Positions 17,563-26,303 of a DNA stretch of 46,046 bases are shown here, in pieces. The notes under the pieces were generated by a model that searched no databases, was not told the DNA's origin, and worked only from the letters and a program-made list of their open reading frames with translations. How positions within the stretch are numbered: the stretch's first letter is position 1; every line of letters starts with the position of its first letter. Both the position numbers and the translations under genes were made by a program. The DNA comes from Planctomycetaceae bacterium (GTDB lineage Bacteria; Planctomycetota; Planctomycetia; Pirellulales; Thermoguttaceae): contig JAIRWK010000320.1 in the NCBI GenBank assembly GCA_031268995.1, forward strand, positions 1-46,046, written 5' to 3'.

Positions 17563-19074
17563 TTAATCCCACCACCACTGACCGTTTTGCAATTCGATTT
17601 TTGTTTTGTTGCGGACCTTTGAGATTTGGCTATTTTTTTCTGTTTTTGCGTTTTCTTTTGAGAGGGCTTCGTTTGGGTCTATTTGAATGCCTCCGATTGG
17701 GAAACCGACTTTTCCGCCTTTGGTTTTGTAGTTGACTGCTGGTAAAACGAATTTTGGTGAGTTGTATGTTTGGACTTTGAATTTGTTTTCATCGCCGAAA
17801 ATATCCATTGACCAATCTGATTTATCGTAAAAATTTTGCTCGTGAATATGCGCGGCACACACGAACATATCGATCAAATTTCGGAGTTGAGCGTACACGA
17901 GTATTTTTTTCGCAAGTTTGGGGTATTGACTTGAGAAACTACGGGTAAATTCCGAACTCGCTTTGTCAACACTATTGCTCCTAATCTCCCGTTTGCCCGT
18001 AATAGAATCGACAACTTCTTCCTCCGTAACCAACTTGACTCCATCCCCCACAAGCTCAATTCCCGTTTTGTCATCCGTCATTACAACCGATTGGTAATCC
18101 GGCACGAAATACCAACGATGTAATTTATTTGATTGTTGCGCGGACAAGTCTGTTTTGGCGATGAACGTTGAGATATTTACACCGGCGGGCAATTTCTCCA
18201 CCCCAATACCAATCAATTTCATTCGATAATCCGCCGCGACCATTACTCTCGCCGCGTGAGTTTCCGCCGACACTCCGTCAACCCGTATCGTTTGCATTCC
18301 AAGACTTTGGCGCAAATTTTCCGCGAAAACATTGATTCTATTTCTGTCAAACCGAGTATTTTGCAGAAATTTTTGCATATTAGCATTGCCTTCGCTCGTG
18401 GGATCAATCGAACAACCAACCACATCAACCACTTCACCTCGCGGCGCAAAAGCCCGCAACGCAACAACTAAATCTTGCAACTCACAAATTGGTTTGCCCG
18501 TCTCTATCCCAACCATCATGCCCTCCGCGCCGGGATACCAACCCTCAGCAGGTCCCGCAATTACAATATCTTTTGAATCTGGAAAAAAGAAAAGATATTT
18601 GATTCGCGTCAAACCCGCCAAATAACGCATCTCATCCGTCAAACTGCCGTTCGCATCAACAAACGCACGCTCAAGATGTTTAAGCGAAACAAACCGCAAA
18701 TCACTTTTTATCGTTATGGATTTCGGCAATTGCGTATAAGATTTTCGTGCGGCAAGTAATTTTTGTTGCTCGAGTTGTCCGTTATCGAGAGACAGTACTT
18801 CAAGCACTCCGTGTGCATCTATCCAAACACCGGAATTACCACTGCCAAGACCTGCGGCAACATTTTCACTAGATTGCGCAAACGCCAACGAACCACCAAA
18901 TAACAAAATCATCACAAACCCCAAAACGCAACAAACCATTTGCCCTAAACGTGTTGCAATAAACACATTTGAGAATCCGTTTGCGCTGATTCGTAATTGG
19001 GCAAATGTTTCAGATATTTGGGAAAAAAGATAGAACGACCTGTTTGTAATCAAATTTTTGGTTTTCATTTTCAT
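17563..19074 (-). CDS. DUF1598-like secreted hypothetical protein
   Basis: A 503-residue protein resembling DUF1598 proteins, a family described mainly from Planctomycetes and of unknown function. A hydrophobic segment with a signal-peptidase-like end is at about residues 46-66 (VMILLFGGSLAFAQ). The long N-terminal lead of about 45 residues is unusual, and a later in-frame Met could be the real start. The conserved-looking region spans residues 85-300, with RYLAGLTRIKYLFFFPDSKD, IVIAGPAEGWYPGAEG and DVVGCSIDPTSEGNA. The C-terminus is Lys/Asn-rich and ends in two tryptophans. It stands alone between repeats. Confidence 0.82.
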   Translation of the reverse strand: MKMKTKNLITNRSFYLFSQISETFAQLRISANGFSNVFIATRLGQMVCCVLGFVMILLFGGSLAFAQSSENVAAGLGSGNSGVWIDAHGVLEVLSLDNGQLEQQKLLAARKSYTQLPKSITIKSDLRFVSLKHLERAFVDANGSLTDEMRYLAGLTRIKYLFFFPDSKDIVIAGPAEGWYPGAEGMMVGIETGKPICELQDLVVALRAFAPRGEVVDVVGCSIDPTSEGNANMQKFLQNTRFDRNRINVFAENLRQSLGMQTIRVDGVSAETHAARVMVAADYRMKLIGIGVEKLPAGVNISTFIAKTDLSAQQSNKLHRWYFVPDYQSVVMTDDKTGIELVGDGVKLVTEEEVVDSITGKREIRSNSVDKASSEFTRSFSSQYPKLAKKILVYAQLRNLIDMFVCAAHIHEQNFYDKSDWSMDIFGDENKFKVQTYNSPKFVLPAVNYKTKGGKVGFPIGGIQIDPNEALSKENAKTEKNSQISKVRNKTKIELQNGQWWWD

Positions 19075-19463
19075 TGATTTTTCTTTGGTTTGGAAAGTTT
19101 ATTGTTTCGTTTGAATGTTGTTGCCGGTTTGTCGCAACTTCTATAGGATTTCAAAACGGCTTTACTACTATCTTAATTTTATCAGTTAGCAGATGAGAGT
19201 AATTCCAAATCGGTATAATTTTTTCAAAATTTTTGCTAAAGAATCGAAATAAACGTTGCGGTTAAAATAATTGTTACAAAAATTACAATTCGAGCAATTG
19301 GACAAAAAAATATGATTGCCCGCTCAACACTTAAATTTTGACTAGACGGCTATTGATTGATCGTCAATGATTCAGAGGTTATACTGTGTCGCGACCATGA
19401 ATGGTTTTACAGTTTTGTCGTGTGTGAGGGGGAGTTTTTTGTATTTTTTTGTCTCTTATACTT
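19075..19463. other. AT-rich intergenic region between divergent genes
   Basis: Lies between a minus-strand gene and manC on the plus strand, so promoters of both are expected here. No gene or clear repeat is seen before copy A12. Confidence 0.4.
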
Positions 19464-19575
19464 TATACTCAAGCTGTTTTGAAATTCCCGAAGCTGAACA
19501 CGCAAGCGCAACAACGTGAAGTGGTTGCTCAATGGCGAAGCCTATCGCCTTACCGGCTACGTTATAGCCGGTATA
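19464..19575 (+). repeat. Family A element, copy A12
   Basis: From TATACTCAAGCTGTTTTGAA to CCGGCTACGTTATAGCCGG, with a short duplication of the right end. It lies 37 bp before the mannose-1-phosphate guanylyltransferase start, in the same orientation. Confidence 0.9.
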
Positions 19576-19611
19576 GTTTTCAAATTTAAATTTATATTTC
19601 AGGGGTTTTAG

Positions 19612-20802
19612 ATGTTACATGCGGTTATTCTTGCCGGCGGGTCTGGTACGCGGCTTTGGCCTGAAAGTCGTCAATCGAAGGCTAAACAATTTCTCGAAAT
19701 TGAATCTGGGCGGACAATGATTGAGTCAACAGTTGCCAGGTTGGAGCGGATAATTCCGCATGAAAGAATGTGGGTTTTGACAACAGAATCCATGTCCGAA
19801 CAAATAGCAACACTTTTGCCGCAAATTCCCCAAACGCAGATTATTTGTGAACCTATACCACGCAACACCGCACCATGTATCGGTTTAGCAGCGGCGAGAA
19901 TTAGCAATGAATTTCCTGATGCGACGATGATTATTTTGCCGTCTGATCATGTTATTCGTAACGAAAATTCATTTTGCCAAACGTTGCAATTTGCCGCTGA
20001 TTTGGTTGACGAGGATTCTAAGCGGTTGGTTACGCTTGGCATTAAGCCGACATTTCCGTCAAGTTCGTATGGTTATATTGAGACGAACGATTTAATTATT
20101 TCTAGTGCAACACAAAAATGGCAATCGTTGACAACTGTCCACAACGTGCGATGTTTTCACGAAAAACCGTCGCGGGACAACGCGGTAAAGTTTATTAAAT
20201 CGGGAAATTTCGCGTGGAATGCGGGAATATTCATCTGGAGATCGGCAACGATAATTGATTTGATTGCAAAATTTGAACCTGAAACGGGTGATATTTTGAA
20301 ACGGATTGCGGACAAATTCGGTTCTGTTGACGAGAAAAAAACTATTGAAAACTTATTTCCGCAATGTAAAAATATATCTATCGATTACGCTGTTTTGGAA
20401 CGTGTAAACTCAACATGCCCAAACTATTCCAAAATTTCCGAAACCGAACACGCAAATGCGGAATCGCGGAGCAATTTTCGTGCCGGCTATGGTATAGTTA
20501 TGCTTGAGGCGGTATTTGATTGGGATGATGTTGGTACGTGGAGTGCGATTGATCGGCTATATTCGGGCAAACATGATGAGCATAATAATATTGCAATCAC
20601 GACAAAACTTATTGCAATAGATTCGTCCGGTTGTTTTGTGCGTGCCGACAATCCAGAGCATTTATTTGCGTTAATTGGCATAAATGACGTGATTGTCGTT
20701 CAGTCAAATAATGCAACACTAATTGCAAAAAAAGAACACGAAGAAGCCGTCAGAAAAATCATCAATGAGTTAAAAGAAAAAGATTGGAAAGAATTTTTGT
20801 AA
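19612..20802 (+). CDS. manC: Mannose-1-phosphate guanylyltransferase
   Basis: A 396-residue nucleotidyltransferase making GDP-mannose from mannose-1-phosphate and GTP for polysaccharide synthesis. Family motifs are clear: VILAGGSGTRLWPESR at residues 5-20, KQFL, EPIPRNTAPCIGLAAARI, IILPSDHVI, FHEKPSRDNA and WNAGIFIWR. The single-domain family is about 350-360 residues, and this one is longer. The excess is explained by about 31 residues (265-295) between SIDYAVLERV and VFDWDDVGTWSAIDRL that are encoded by an in-frame copy of repeat A (20404-20496). The flanking motifs remain intact, so the enzyme may still work, with a surface loop added. The start at 19612 follows CAGGGGTTTTAG. An epimerase gene lies downstream on the opposite strand. 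Confidence 0.95.
   Translation: MLHAVILAGGSGTRLWPESRQSKAKQFLEIESGRTMIESTVARLERIIPHERMWVLTTESMSEQIATLLPQIPQTQIICEPIPRNTAPCIGLAAARISNEFPDATMIILPSDHVIRNENSFCQTLQFAADLVDEDSKRLVTLGIKPTFPSSSYGYIETNDLIISSATQKWQSLTTVHNVRCFHEKPSRDNAVKFIKSGNFAWNAGIFIWRSATIIDLIAKFEPETGDILKRIADKFGSVDEKKTIENLFPQCKNISIDYAVLERVNSTCPNYSKISETEHANAESRSNFRAGYGIVMLEAVFDWDDVGTWSAIDRLYSGKHDEHNNIAITTKLIAIDSSGCFVRADNPEHLFALIGINDVIVVQSNNATLIAKKEHEEAVRKIINELKEKDWKEFL
20404..20496 (+). repeat. Family A element inside the manC coding sequence, copy A13
   Basis: Within the guanylyltransferase gene. TCCAAAATTTCCGAAACCG, then GAACACGCAA, GAATCGCG and finally CCGGCTATGGTATAG align in order with family A. The copy spans about 93 bp (31 codons) and leaves the reading frame open. 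It has diverged from the consensus, especially in the left end and inner hairpin. Confidence 0.85.
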
Positions 20803-20845
20803 TACCGTCGTTACTTTGTCCTTTTAAAAAATATTAGCACGCAGA

Positions 20846-21079
20846 TATACTCATCGCACTATGAAATTCAGTTTTTATTTTTTTGGCAGGATTTACTGGA
20901 TAGCAGGATAGACAGGATTTCATTATATCCTGTAATCCTGCCTTATTACTCAAGCTGTTTTAAAATTCCCGAAGCTGAACACGCAAGCGTTGCATCGCGA
21001 AGTGGTTGTTCAAGGGCGAAGCCTACCGCCCATACCGGCTTCGGTATAAAAAGACAAATTTCATAGCATCTACAGTATA
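20846..21079 (+). repeat. Family C element interrupted by A, copy C2
   Basis: The left part runs TATACTCATCGCACTATGAA to ATCCTGTAATCCTGCC (20846-20944). The right part is AAGACAAATTTCATAGCATC to TACAGTATA (21049-21079). The order matches the uninterrupted copy at 34951-35090. Inner TCCTG/CAGGA words make a secondary hairpin. Confidence 0.85.
20945..21048 (+). repeat. Family A element nested in C, copy A14
   Basis: Full-length copy from TTACTCAAGCTGTTTTAAAA to GGCTTCGGTATA, inserted in family C copy C2 at a TTA site. Confidence 0.92.
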
Positions 21080-21177
21080 GCGCAGACTTTTAAGGATATT
21101 CGTGGATCGGATTTATTTTTTGATCTTGCGAATATCCTCAAAATCTGCGTCGTCTGCGTGCTGATATTTTTATCTGA

Positions 21178-22143
21178 TTATTTTCTGTATTGGTTTTGGT
21201 ATATTTGTTTTATAATTTCGTTTAATTTCGTTTTTGGTTTCCAGTTTAGGAGTTTTTCTGCTTTGGTTAGGTCTGGTACTCGGCGGCGCATATCATCGAA
21301 ATCTAATCCGTAAACGTCTTCGTAGGGAATGAATTTTAGATTTGATTTTGAGTTCACGATGTTTATAATTTTTTCTGCAAGTTGTTGAATGCTGATTTCT
21401 TCGTTGCTACCGAGATTTATTACTTGTCCGATGGCTTGCGGGGCGGAGTCGAATTTTAATAATGCTTCAACTACATCAAAAACAGAGCAGAAACAACGTT
21501 GTTGTTTTCCGTCGCCGTAGATTTCAAGTGGTTGATTTTTAATTGCGGCGTTGATGAAGCGTGGCACGACCATTCCGTATTGTCCGGTTTGTTTTGGTCC
21601 TACGGTGTTGAATAATCGTACAATAAATACCGGCAAACTTGTTTGGTAATGGTGCGCGAGCAATAGAAACTCATCAAGCATTTTTGCTGAAGCATAAGCC
21701 CAACGTCGTTTTGATGTTGCGCCTATTGTAATGTCGTTGTCTTCTGAAAATGGGATGCGGTCTGATTTACCGTAAACTTCGCTGGTTGAGGTTAGCAGCA
21801 GTGGAATGTGGTAACGAGTGCAAACATCGACGAGCGAATCTGTTGTGCGTACAATTCGTTGTACGGTTTCGACGGGGTGGTCAATTATTAGTTTTACGCC
21901 AACTGCGCTTGCGAGGTGATAGACGAATTCGTGTTTAGGGACTTCGCGTTCAAGCAGTTGCCGTTCGTCGGCGGAGGCAATTATCGCGCGGAAGTTAATA
22001 TTGGATTCGAGTGAAGCGATATTGCTCCAATTTCCTGTTGAGAGGTCATCAATTATTGTTACACAATTTCCGCGTTTCAACAACCCTTCGACTAAATGCG
22101 AACCAATAAATCCGGCACCGCCGGTAACAAGATATCTTTTCAT
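21178..22143 (-). CDS. NAD-dependent sugar-nucleotide epimerase/dehydratase
   Basis: A 321-residue extended short-chain dehydrogenase acting on a nucleotide sugar. The NAD-binding loop is TGGAGFIGSHL (residues 7-17). The catalytic Tyr150 and Lys154 lie in the YASAK motif, with STSEVYGKSD at 119-127. RLFNTVGPKQTGQYGMVVPR and IYGDGKQQRCFCSVFDVVEA are typical of the UDP-glucose 4-epimerase / UDP-glucuronate decarboxylase / dTDP-glucose dehydratase group. I cannot decide the substrate. The ATG at 22143 is chosen because the frame continues upstream only through repeat A15 (to 22200) and the Rossmann motif needs a start here. It probably works with manC and the GT4 enzyme in making surface glycans. 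Confidence 0.92.
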   Translation of the reverse strand: MKRYLVTGGAGFIGSHLVEGLLKRGNCVTIIDDLSTGNWSNIASLESNINFRAIIASADERQLLEREVPKHEFVYHLASAVGVKLIIDHPVETVQRIVRTTDSLVDVCTRYHIPLLLTSTSEVYGKSDRIPFSEDNDITIGATSKRRWAYASAKMLDEFLLLAHHYQTSLPVFIVRLFNTVGPKQTGQYGMVVPRFINAAIKNQPLEIYGDGKQQRCFCSVFDVVEALLKFDSAPQAIGQVINLGSNEEISIQQLAEKIINIVNSKSNLKFIPYEDVYGLDFDDMRRRVPDLTKAEKLLNWKPKTKLNEIIKQIYQNQYRK

Positions 22144-22157
22144 CACCAAGTTTGTGT

Positions 22158-22276
22158 TATACCGATGCCGGTATGAGCGACAGGCTTCGCCCTTGAACAA
22201 TCGCTTCGCGTTGTTGCGATTGCCTAACGCTCTGCGTTGTAGGTTTACCGTAGCTTCGGGAATTTTAAAGTAGCTT
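22158..22276 (-). repeat. Family A element, long variant, copy A15
   Basis: Left edge TATACCGATGCCGGTATGAG, with the long-variant segment CCTAACGCTCTGCGTTGTAGG, right edge TTTTAAAGTAGCTTACGG. It lies 15 bp upstream of the epimerase start in the same orientation. Confidence 0.9.
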
Positions 22277-22324
22277 ACGGGAATTTTTAAAAATACTATT
22301 TACCAAAAACAAATTACTCCAAAT

Positions 22325-22367
22325 TCATTCGATTTTCAGTCGATGGAAATCGACCGAATTCGAATAA
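22325..22367. repeat. Family D hairpin, copy D3
   Basis: CATTCGATTTTCAGTCGATG and GAAATCGACCGAATTCG form a short hairpin like D1. Confidence 0.7.
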
Positions 22368-22377
22368 AATTAACTTT

Positions 22378-22480
22378 TATACTCAAGCTGTTTTAAAATT
22401 CCCGAAGCTGAACACGCAAGCGTAACAACGTGAAGCGGTTGTTCAAGAGCGAAGCCCATCGCCTTACCGGCTACGGTATA
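22378..22480 (+). repeat. Family A element, copy A16
   Basis: Complete 103-bp copy from TATACTCAAGCTGTTTTAAA to CCGGCTACGGTATA, close to the consensus of the short variant. Confidence 0.93.
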
Positions 22481-22581
22481 AAAATTCCCTGTAGCCAAAA
22501 TGCGCGGCATGAATTTATTTGACCGCAAATTCCGCCGCGCAATTGACCACAATAGCACGATTAAACGTACTTGCGACAATC

Positions 22582-23952
22582 TCAAACTTCGTCTGTGATG
22601 GCGAATGGTTCGCGGTAGTCGCGTTTCCAATATTTTTCGGCTTCGGCGTTATTTTCGATTTTGCCGGTTTCTTTGTTGATTTTCAGAGCCGCGCCGCCCA
22701 GACGAAGAGAAACGGTTGAATAATGCACCAACGCTGTACTGCAATGTCCTTCTGCAATATCCGCGTTGGGCAATTCTCTTGTCCTGATCGAATCCAAAAA
22801 ATTACGTTTGTGTGGTTCGTCCGGAAAACGTCCGTGACCGGTTTCTTTGATTACGGGTTTACGGTCTTTGGGTCGGTCAAAAACTTGCCAGCCGCCGCCA
22901 TGACGCGCAACTTTCATCAATCCTTTCGTACCATATAACTCAATTGCCGTCGCGCATTGCATCCAATATGGAACCATGTCCGACATCCGCACAACCGGAT
23001 CAATTTTGAGCATATATCTGGTGTAAAGCGTTTCCTCAACCGTGAAAATTAAATCATTAAATTTATACGTCGCAACCAAAGTATCGGGCGTTTGACCGTC
23101 GCTATCTTTGGGCGAATCCGTAAAGCGACCGCCAGTAGCGTAAGCGGAATCGGGAAACTTTACCCCAACAAGCCACCGCGCCAAATCAATTTGATGTACT
23201 CCGTCATTAAGGAGATCACCAGCCGAAAAATCCCAAAGCTGATGCCATTTGCCATTCATAATTACTGGCGAATAGGGGCGATCTGCTGCTGGTCCCAGCC
23301 ATGCACTCCAATTGAAGTTTTCTGGAGTTTTTTCGTTTTTGATTTTGAATGAGCTGGTTTCGGCTTTTTGGTTGAAGACGCGGCAGAGGTGAATTTTTCC
23401 AAGTTTACCTTCTTCGATATATTTTTTTGCGGCGATGTTGTAGGCTGCGCTTCGGTTTTGTGTGCCGTGTTGAACGATTCGTTTGTATTTACGAGCGGCT
23501 TTAACCATTTGCTCGCCTTCCCAACCCGAATGCGATGCAGGCTTTTCCGTGTAAACATCTTTGCCTGCTTGACAAGCACGAACTGCTGCGAGTGCGTGCC
23601 AGTGGTCAGGAAGCGCGCAAATTACAGCGTCAACATTTTTGTCATCAAGAACAGTGCGCATATCGTCAACGTATTTTGTCTTAGCTTTTTCGGCAGTTTT
23701 TTCACCACGATCTTTACGTACGTCGCAGGCGTAAAGGACGTTGACATCATCGAATTCGCAAAATCCGGGAATTCTCGCGCCCGGATAATCGAAACCGAGC
23801 AAAAGGCTGCTGCCGCGACCGCCGCAACCAATAAGCGCAACATTTATTTTGTTGTTTGCTTTTGTTTCAGCCGCGTTGATACCGTTCGTCAATATTGTTA
23901 AACCCGCCCCTAATCCGAGCGAAGTTACTTTGACAAATTCACGTCTTTTCAT
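22582..23952 (-). CDS. Gfo/Idh/MocA family oxidoreductase with Tat-type signal
   Basis: A 456-residue NAD(P)-dependent oxidoreductase. The N-terminus MKRREFVKVTSLGLGAGLTI has the twin-arginine pattern and a hydrophobic stretch, so it is probably exported folded by the Tat pathway. The Rossmann loop VALIGCGGRGSSL is at about residues 38-50. The family EKPASHSGWEGEQMV motif is at about 134-148, and the catalytic-region GDLLNDGVHQIDLARWL follows near 240. These exported paralogs are numerous in Planctomycetes and act on sugars or glycosides, but no substrate can be read here. GGGAGAAATTTT precedes the ATG at 23952. A cupin-like gene and a sugar isomerase gene follow on the other strand. Confidence 0.94.
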   Translation of the reverse strand: MKRREFVKVTSLGLGAGLTILTNGINAAETKANNKINVALIGCGGRGSSLLLGFDYPGARIPGFCEFDDVNVLYACDVRKDRGEKTAEKAKTKYVDDMRTVLDDKNVDAVICALPDHWHALAAVRACQAGKDVYTEKPASHSGWEGEQMVKAARKYKRIVQHGTQNRSAAYNIAAKKYIEEGKLGKIHLCRVFNQKAETSSFKIKNEKTPENFNWSAWLGPAADRPYSPVIMNGKWHQLWDFSAGDLLNDGVHQIDLARWLVGVKFPDSAYATGGRFTDSPKDSDGQTPDTLVATYKFNDLIFTVEETLYTRYMLKIDPVVRMSDMVPYWMQCATAIELYGTKGLMKVARHGGGWQVFDRPKDRKPVIKETGHGRFPDEPHKRNFLDSIRTRELPNADIAEGHCSTALVHYSTVSLRLGGAALKINKETGKIENNAEAEKYWKRDYREPFAITDEV

Positions 23953-24513
23953 AAAATTTCTCCCAAGTTAATTATTGAGCTGAGCGCGTTTGAAATTTTA
24001 ACGACCTGTGAAAATTTATTTTTCGTGTCGTCGAAATTCATCGTGTGTTCAGCGTGTATTTTTTGCCGTTGCGCTTTAATAATCTGGGCAACAGCGTACT
24101 TCTTTCCACAAAATAGACCAATTCCCCAAGCCATTTCAAAATCCTCAAAGCCGGACAGACAAGTATAGCTTTGGGCAAAGGTCAGAACTTCGTGCTATTT
24201 TGACAAAATTACCAATGTTCGTCAAGAGCAAATACACGAAAAACCAAAATTGTAGATGCTCTTTGCCCCTTAAAAATAAAAAATACGAAAAAACTCTTGA
24301 AGGCATGGTGAAAAAAACTAATTGTTGCTCACAGATCAAGCGTCTGTTCTCGACCGACAATTGAAATTTTGGCGAAAACTTTTGTCCCCACTGTTCTTTG
24401 TTTGTTGTGGGTGATATACTAGGGGTGTTTTGTGCCGTAGTTGGTGCGGAATAATTGGATTTTTGGAGTCGGGGCGGTCTCTGGCTTGCAAAATTTATGA
24501 AGGAAATAACTGT
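23953..24513. other. Intergenic region between divergent genes
   Basis: No convincing gene. Two open frames (23949-24134 and 24145-24522, minus) lack ribosome-binding sites and have non-coding composition. Promoters for the oxidoreductase and the cupin gene are likely here. Confidence 0.4.
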
Positions 24514-24607
24514 TATACTCAAGCTGTTTTAAATCTGGACACGCAAGCGTAACAACGTGAAACGGTTGTTCAGGGGCGGGGTCTGTCGCCTTACCGGCTT
24601 CGGTATA
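24514..24607 (+). repeat. Family A element, copy A17
   Basis: From TATACTCAAGCTGTTTTAAA to CCGGCTTCGGTATA. About 10 bp are missing around AAATTCCCGAAGCTG. Confidence 0.88.
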
Positions 24608-24657
24608 CTTGTTTGATTGTTTTTTGGGTATTTGCAAAAAAAATCGGCGGTTATTTT

Positions 24658-24762
24658 TGTACTCAAGATGTTTTACAATTTCCGAAACTGAGTACGTAAG
24701 CGTAACAACGCAAAGCGGTTGTTCAAGGGTAAAACCTATCGTCCGTATTGGTTTCGGGATAG
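24658..24762 (+). repeat. Family A element, diverged copy A18
   Basis: GTACTCAAGATGTTTTACAA, AAGCGTAACAACGCAAAGCG and GGTTTCGGGATAG align along the whole family A. It lies 35 bp upstream of the cupin gene, in the same orientation. Confidence 0.82.
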
Positions 24763-24797
24763 CTAAGCAAATTTCACAATTTTTTTGGGAGGTTAAC

Positions 24798-26075
24798 ATG
24801 ACTAAAGGTGCTTGTCAGTGTTGTTGCCGTTCTGTTGCGGTTAGTAGCGATAACGTTAGCAAGATATTTCAAGACGCGATGGAAGCCGGTAAAGGAATTC
24901 TTCGCTTGACCCCTACGTGGGTTCCTCGCGTGTTTATGCAACCGGGACGGCGAATAAAACTTGCGCCGACTGATTGGTATGCGCTTGGTGTTGATCGCGG
25001 CGGAATCAATGAGCGTTGGTTCTCAAGCACAACCGAAGCAGGAAACCCGGGCAGACAACCTGACGAAGGTTTAAGTTACGTAAAATTTAATGGGCAAAAA
25101 TTTTTGTTGCGTGATGCTGTTGCCGAAGGAAAGGGGACGGTTGTTGGGGACAAAATTTGGGACAAATTCAAACGTTGGCCCGTTTATTCGAAGTTTTTTG
25201 ATAATCTAGGTCCAATCTTTCACCACCTTCACCAGCGTGAAGAACACGCTAAACTTGTCGGTCAAGAAGGTAAACCCGAAGCCTACTATTTTCCACCGCA
25301 ACTAAACGCGGCGGAAAATCACTTCGATTATACTTTCATGGGATTTGAACCCGGAACGACAAAAGACGATGTAAAAAAATGTCTTGAAAATTGGAATAAA
25401 GGCGACAATGGAATTCTTGATATTTCAAAGGCTTACAGGTTGAAGCGTGGTACGGGTTGGGTTGTTCCGGCTGGTGTTTTGCACGCGCCGGGGTCTCTTT
25501 GCACGTATGAGCCGCAATGGGGTTCGGATGTTTTTGGGAGTTTTCAATCGTTGATTGAGGGCAGGCAAGTCGAGTGGAGTTGGCTTGTTAAGGATGTGCC
25601 GAAAGAGAAACATAATGATTTTGATTACATTATCAGCATGTTAGATTGGGAGAAAAACGTTGACCCGAATTTCAAGAGTTCAAATTACGTTGAGCCGATT
25701 GTTGACGAGAAGCAATCCGGTAAAGGATATACCGATAAATGGATTACTTACGGCAAAATTGATGGGAAACAATTGTTTTCAGCAAAAGAGCTTACAGTTT
25801 ATCCGAATAGCAAATGCACTCTCAACGATAACGGCGCGAGCGGTTGGATTTTGGTTCAAGGTCATGGCAAAGTTGGAGAGTTGACGGTTGACACGCCGGT
25901 TATGATCAACTACGGAGCGGAGCCAAATGACGAAATTTTCGTTACAGCAACTGCGGCAAAAAATGGTGTTACGGTCGAAAATACCGGCAGTGAGCCGCTT
26001 GTTGTGTTGCGTTATTTCGGACCGGACACTCACCCGTCAACACCAAACATAGGTGATCACAGAAAAGTAAATTAA
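24798..26075 (+). CDS. Cupin-type protein, mannose-6-phosphate-isomerase-like
   Basis: A 425-residue protein, probably of the cupin superfamily and resembling class I phosphomannose isomerases. Metal-ligand-like motifs are IFHHLHQREEHAKL (about residues 144-157), EAYYFPP and GTGWVVPAGVLHAPGSL (about 217-233). A second beta-rich region at about 310-410 (SGWILVQGHGKVGELTV) suggests a C-terminal cupin or beta-sandwich. The Cys-rich start MTKGACQCCCRS is unusual. The ATG at 24798 follows GGGAGGTTAAC, a strong ribosome-binding site; the longer open frame upstream is repeat A18. A sugar isomerase/epimerase gene follows 228 bp later on the same strand, so a joint role in sugar catabolism is likely. 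The exact reaction is unknown. Confidence 0.82.
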   Translation: MTKGACQCCCRSVAVSSDNVSKIFQDAMEAGKGILRLTPTWVPRVFMQPGRRIKLAPTDWYALGVDRGGINERWFSSTTEAGNPGRQPDEGLSYVKFNGQKFLLRDAVAEGKGTVVGDKIWDKFKRWPVYSKFFDNLGPIFHHLHQREEHAKLVGQEGKPEAYYFPPQLNAAENHFDYTFMGFEPGTTKDDVKKCLENWNKGDNGILDISKAYRLKRGTGWVVPAGVLHAPGSLCTYEPQWGSDVFGSFQSLIEGRQVEWSWLVKDVPKEKHNDFDYIISMLDWEKNVDPNFKSSNYVEPIVDEKQSGKGYTDKWITYGKIDGKQLFSAKELTVYPNSKCTLNDNGASGWILVQGHGKVGELTVDTPVMINYGAEPNDEIFVTATAAKNGVTVENTGSEPLVVLRYFGPDTHPSTPNIGDHRKVN

Positions 26076-26303
26076 AAAAAGTTGAATGTAGAATTGGGAG
26101 ATAAATCTATGATTTTAATCTTATAATTTATTGTATTAATTGGTTAATTGAGGAAGGGCTATTTTTTCAAAACATGTTTCAAGCAAAATGAAAAATGTAA
26201 AATTTGCCCTTCACGTATTGACAATTAATTGCAATAAAAAATTCAAACGTTAAATTAACCTTAAATTAACAACCGTTAAATTAAAATTGAAGGAGAAATA
26301 TAA

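Larger units (their letters stand above)
20836..21165. repeat. Family B element interrupted by C and A, copy B4
   Basis: The left piece AGCACGCAGATA (20836-20847) and the right piece GCGCAGACTTTTAAGGATAT through CGTCGTCTGCGTGCTG (21080-21162) together make one family B palindrome. The gap is filled by family C, which itself contains family A. See the finding on nested insertion. Confidence 0.85.

Noticed and set aside
22144-22200. Upstream extension of the epimerase gene
   Set aside because: It is encoded by repeat A15, and the Rossmann motif begins properly at the ATG at 22143.
24609-24797. Upstream extension of the cupin gene
   Set aside because: The extra 63 codons are a translation of repeat A18, and a strong ribosome-binding site precedes the ATG at 24798.
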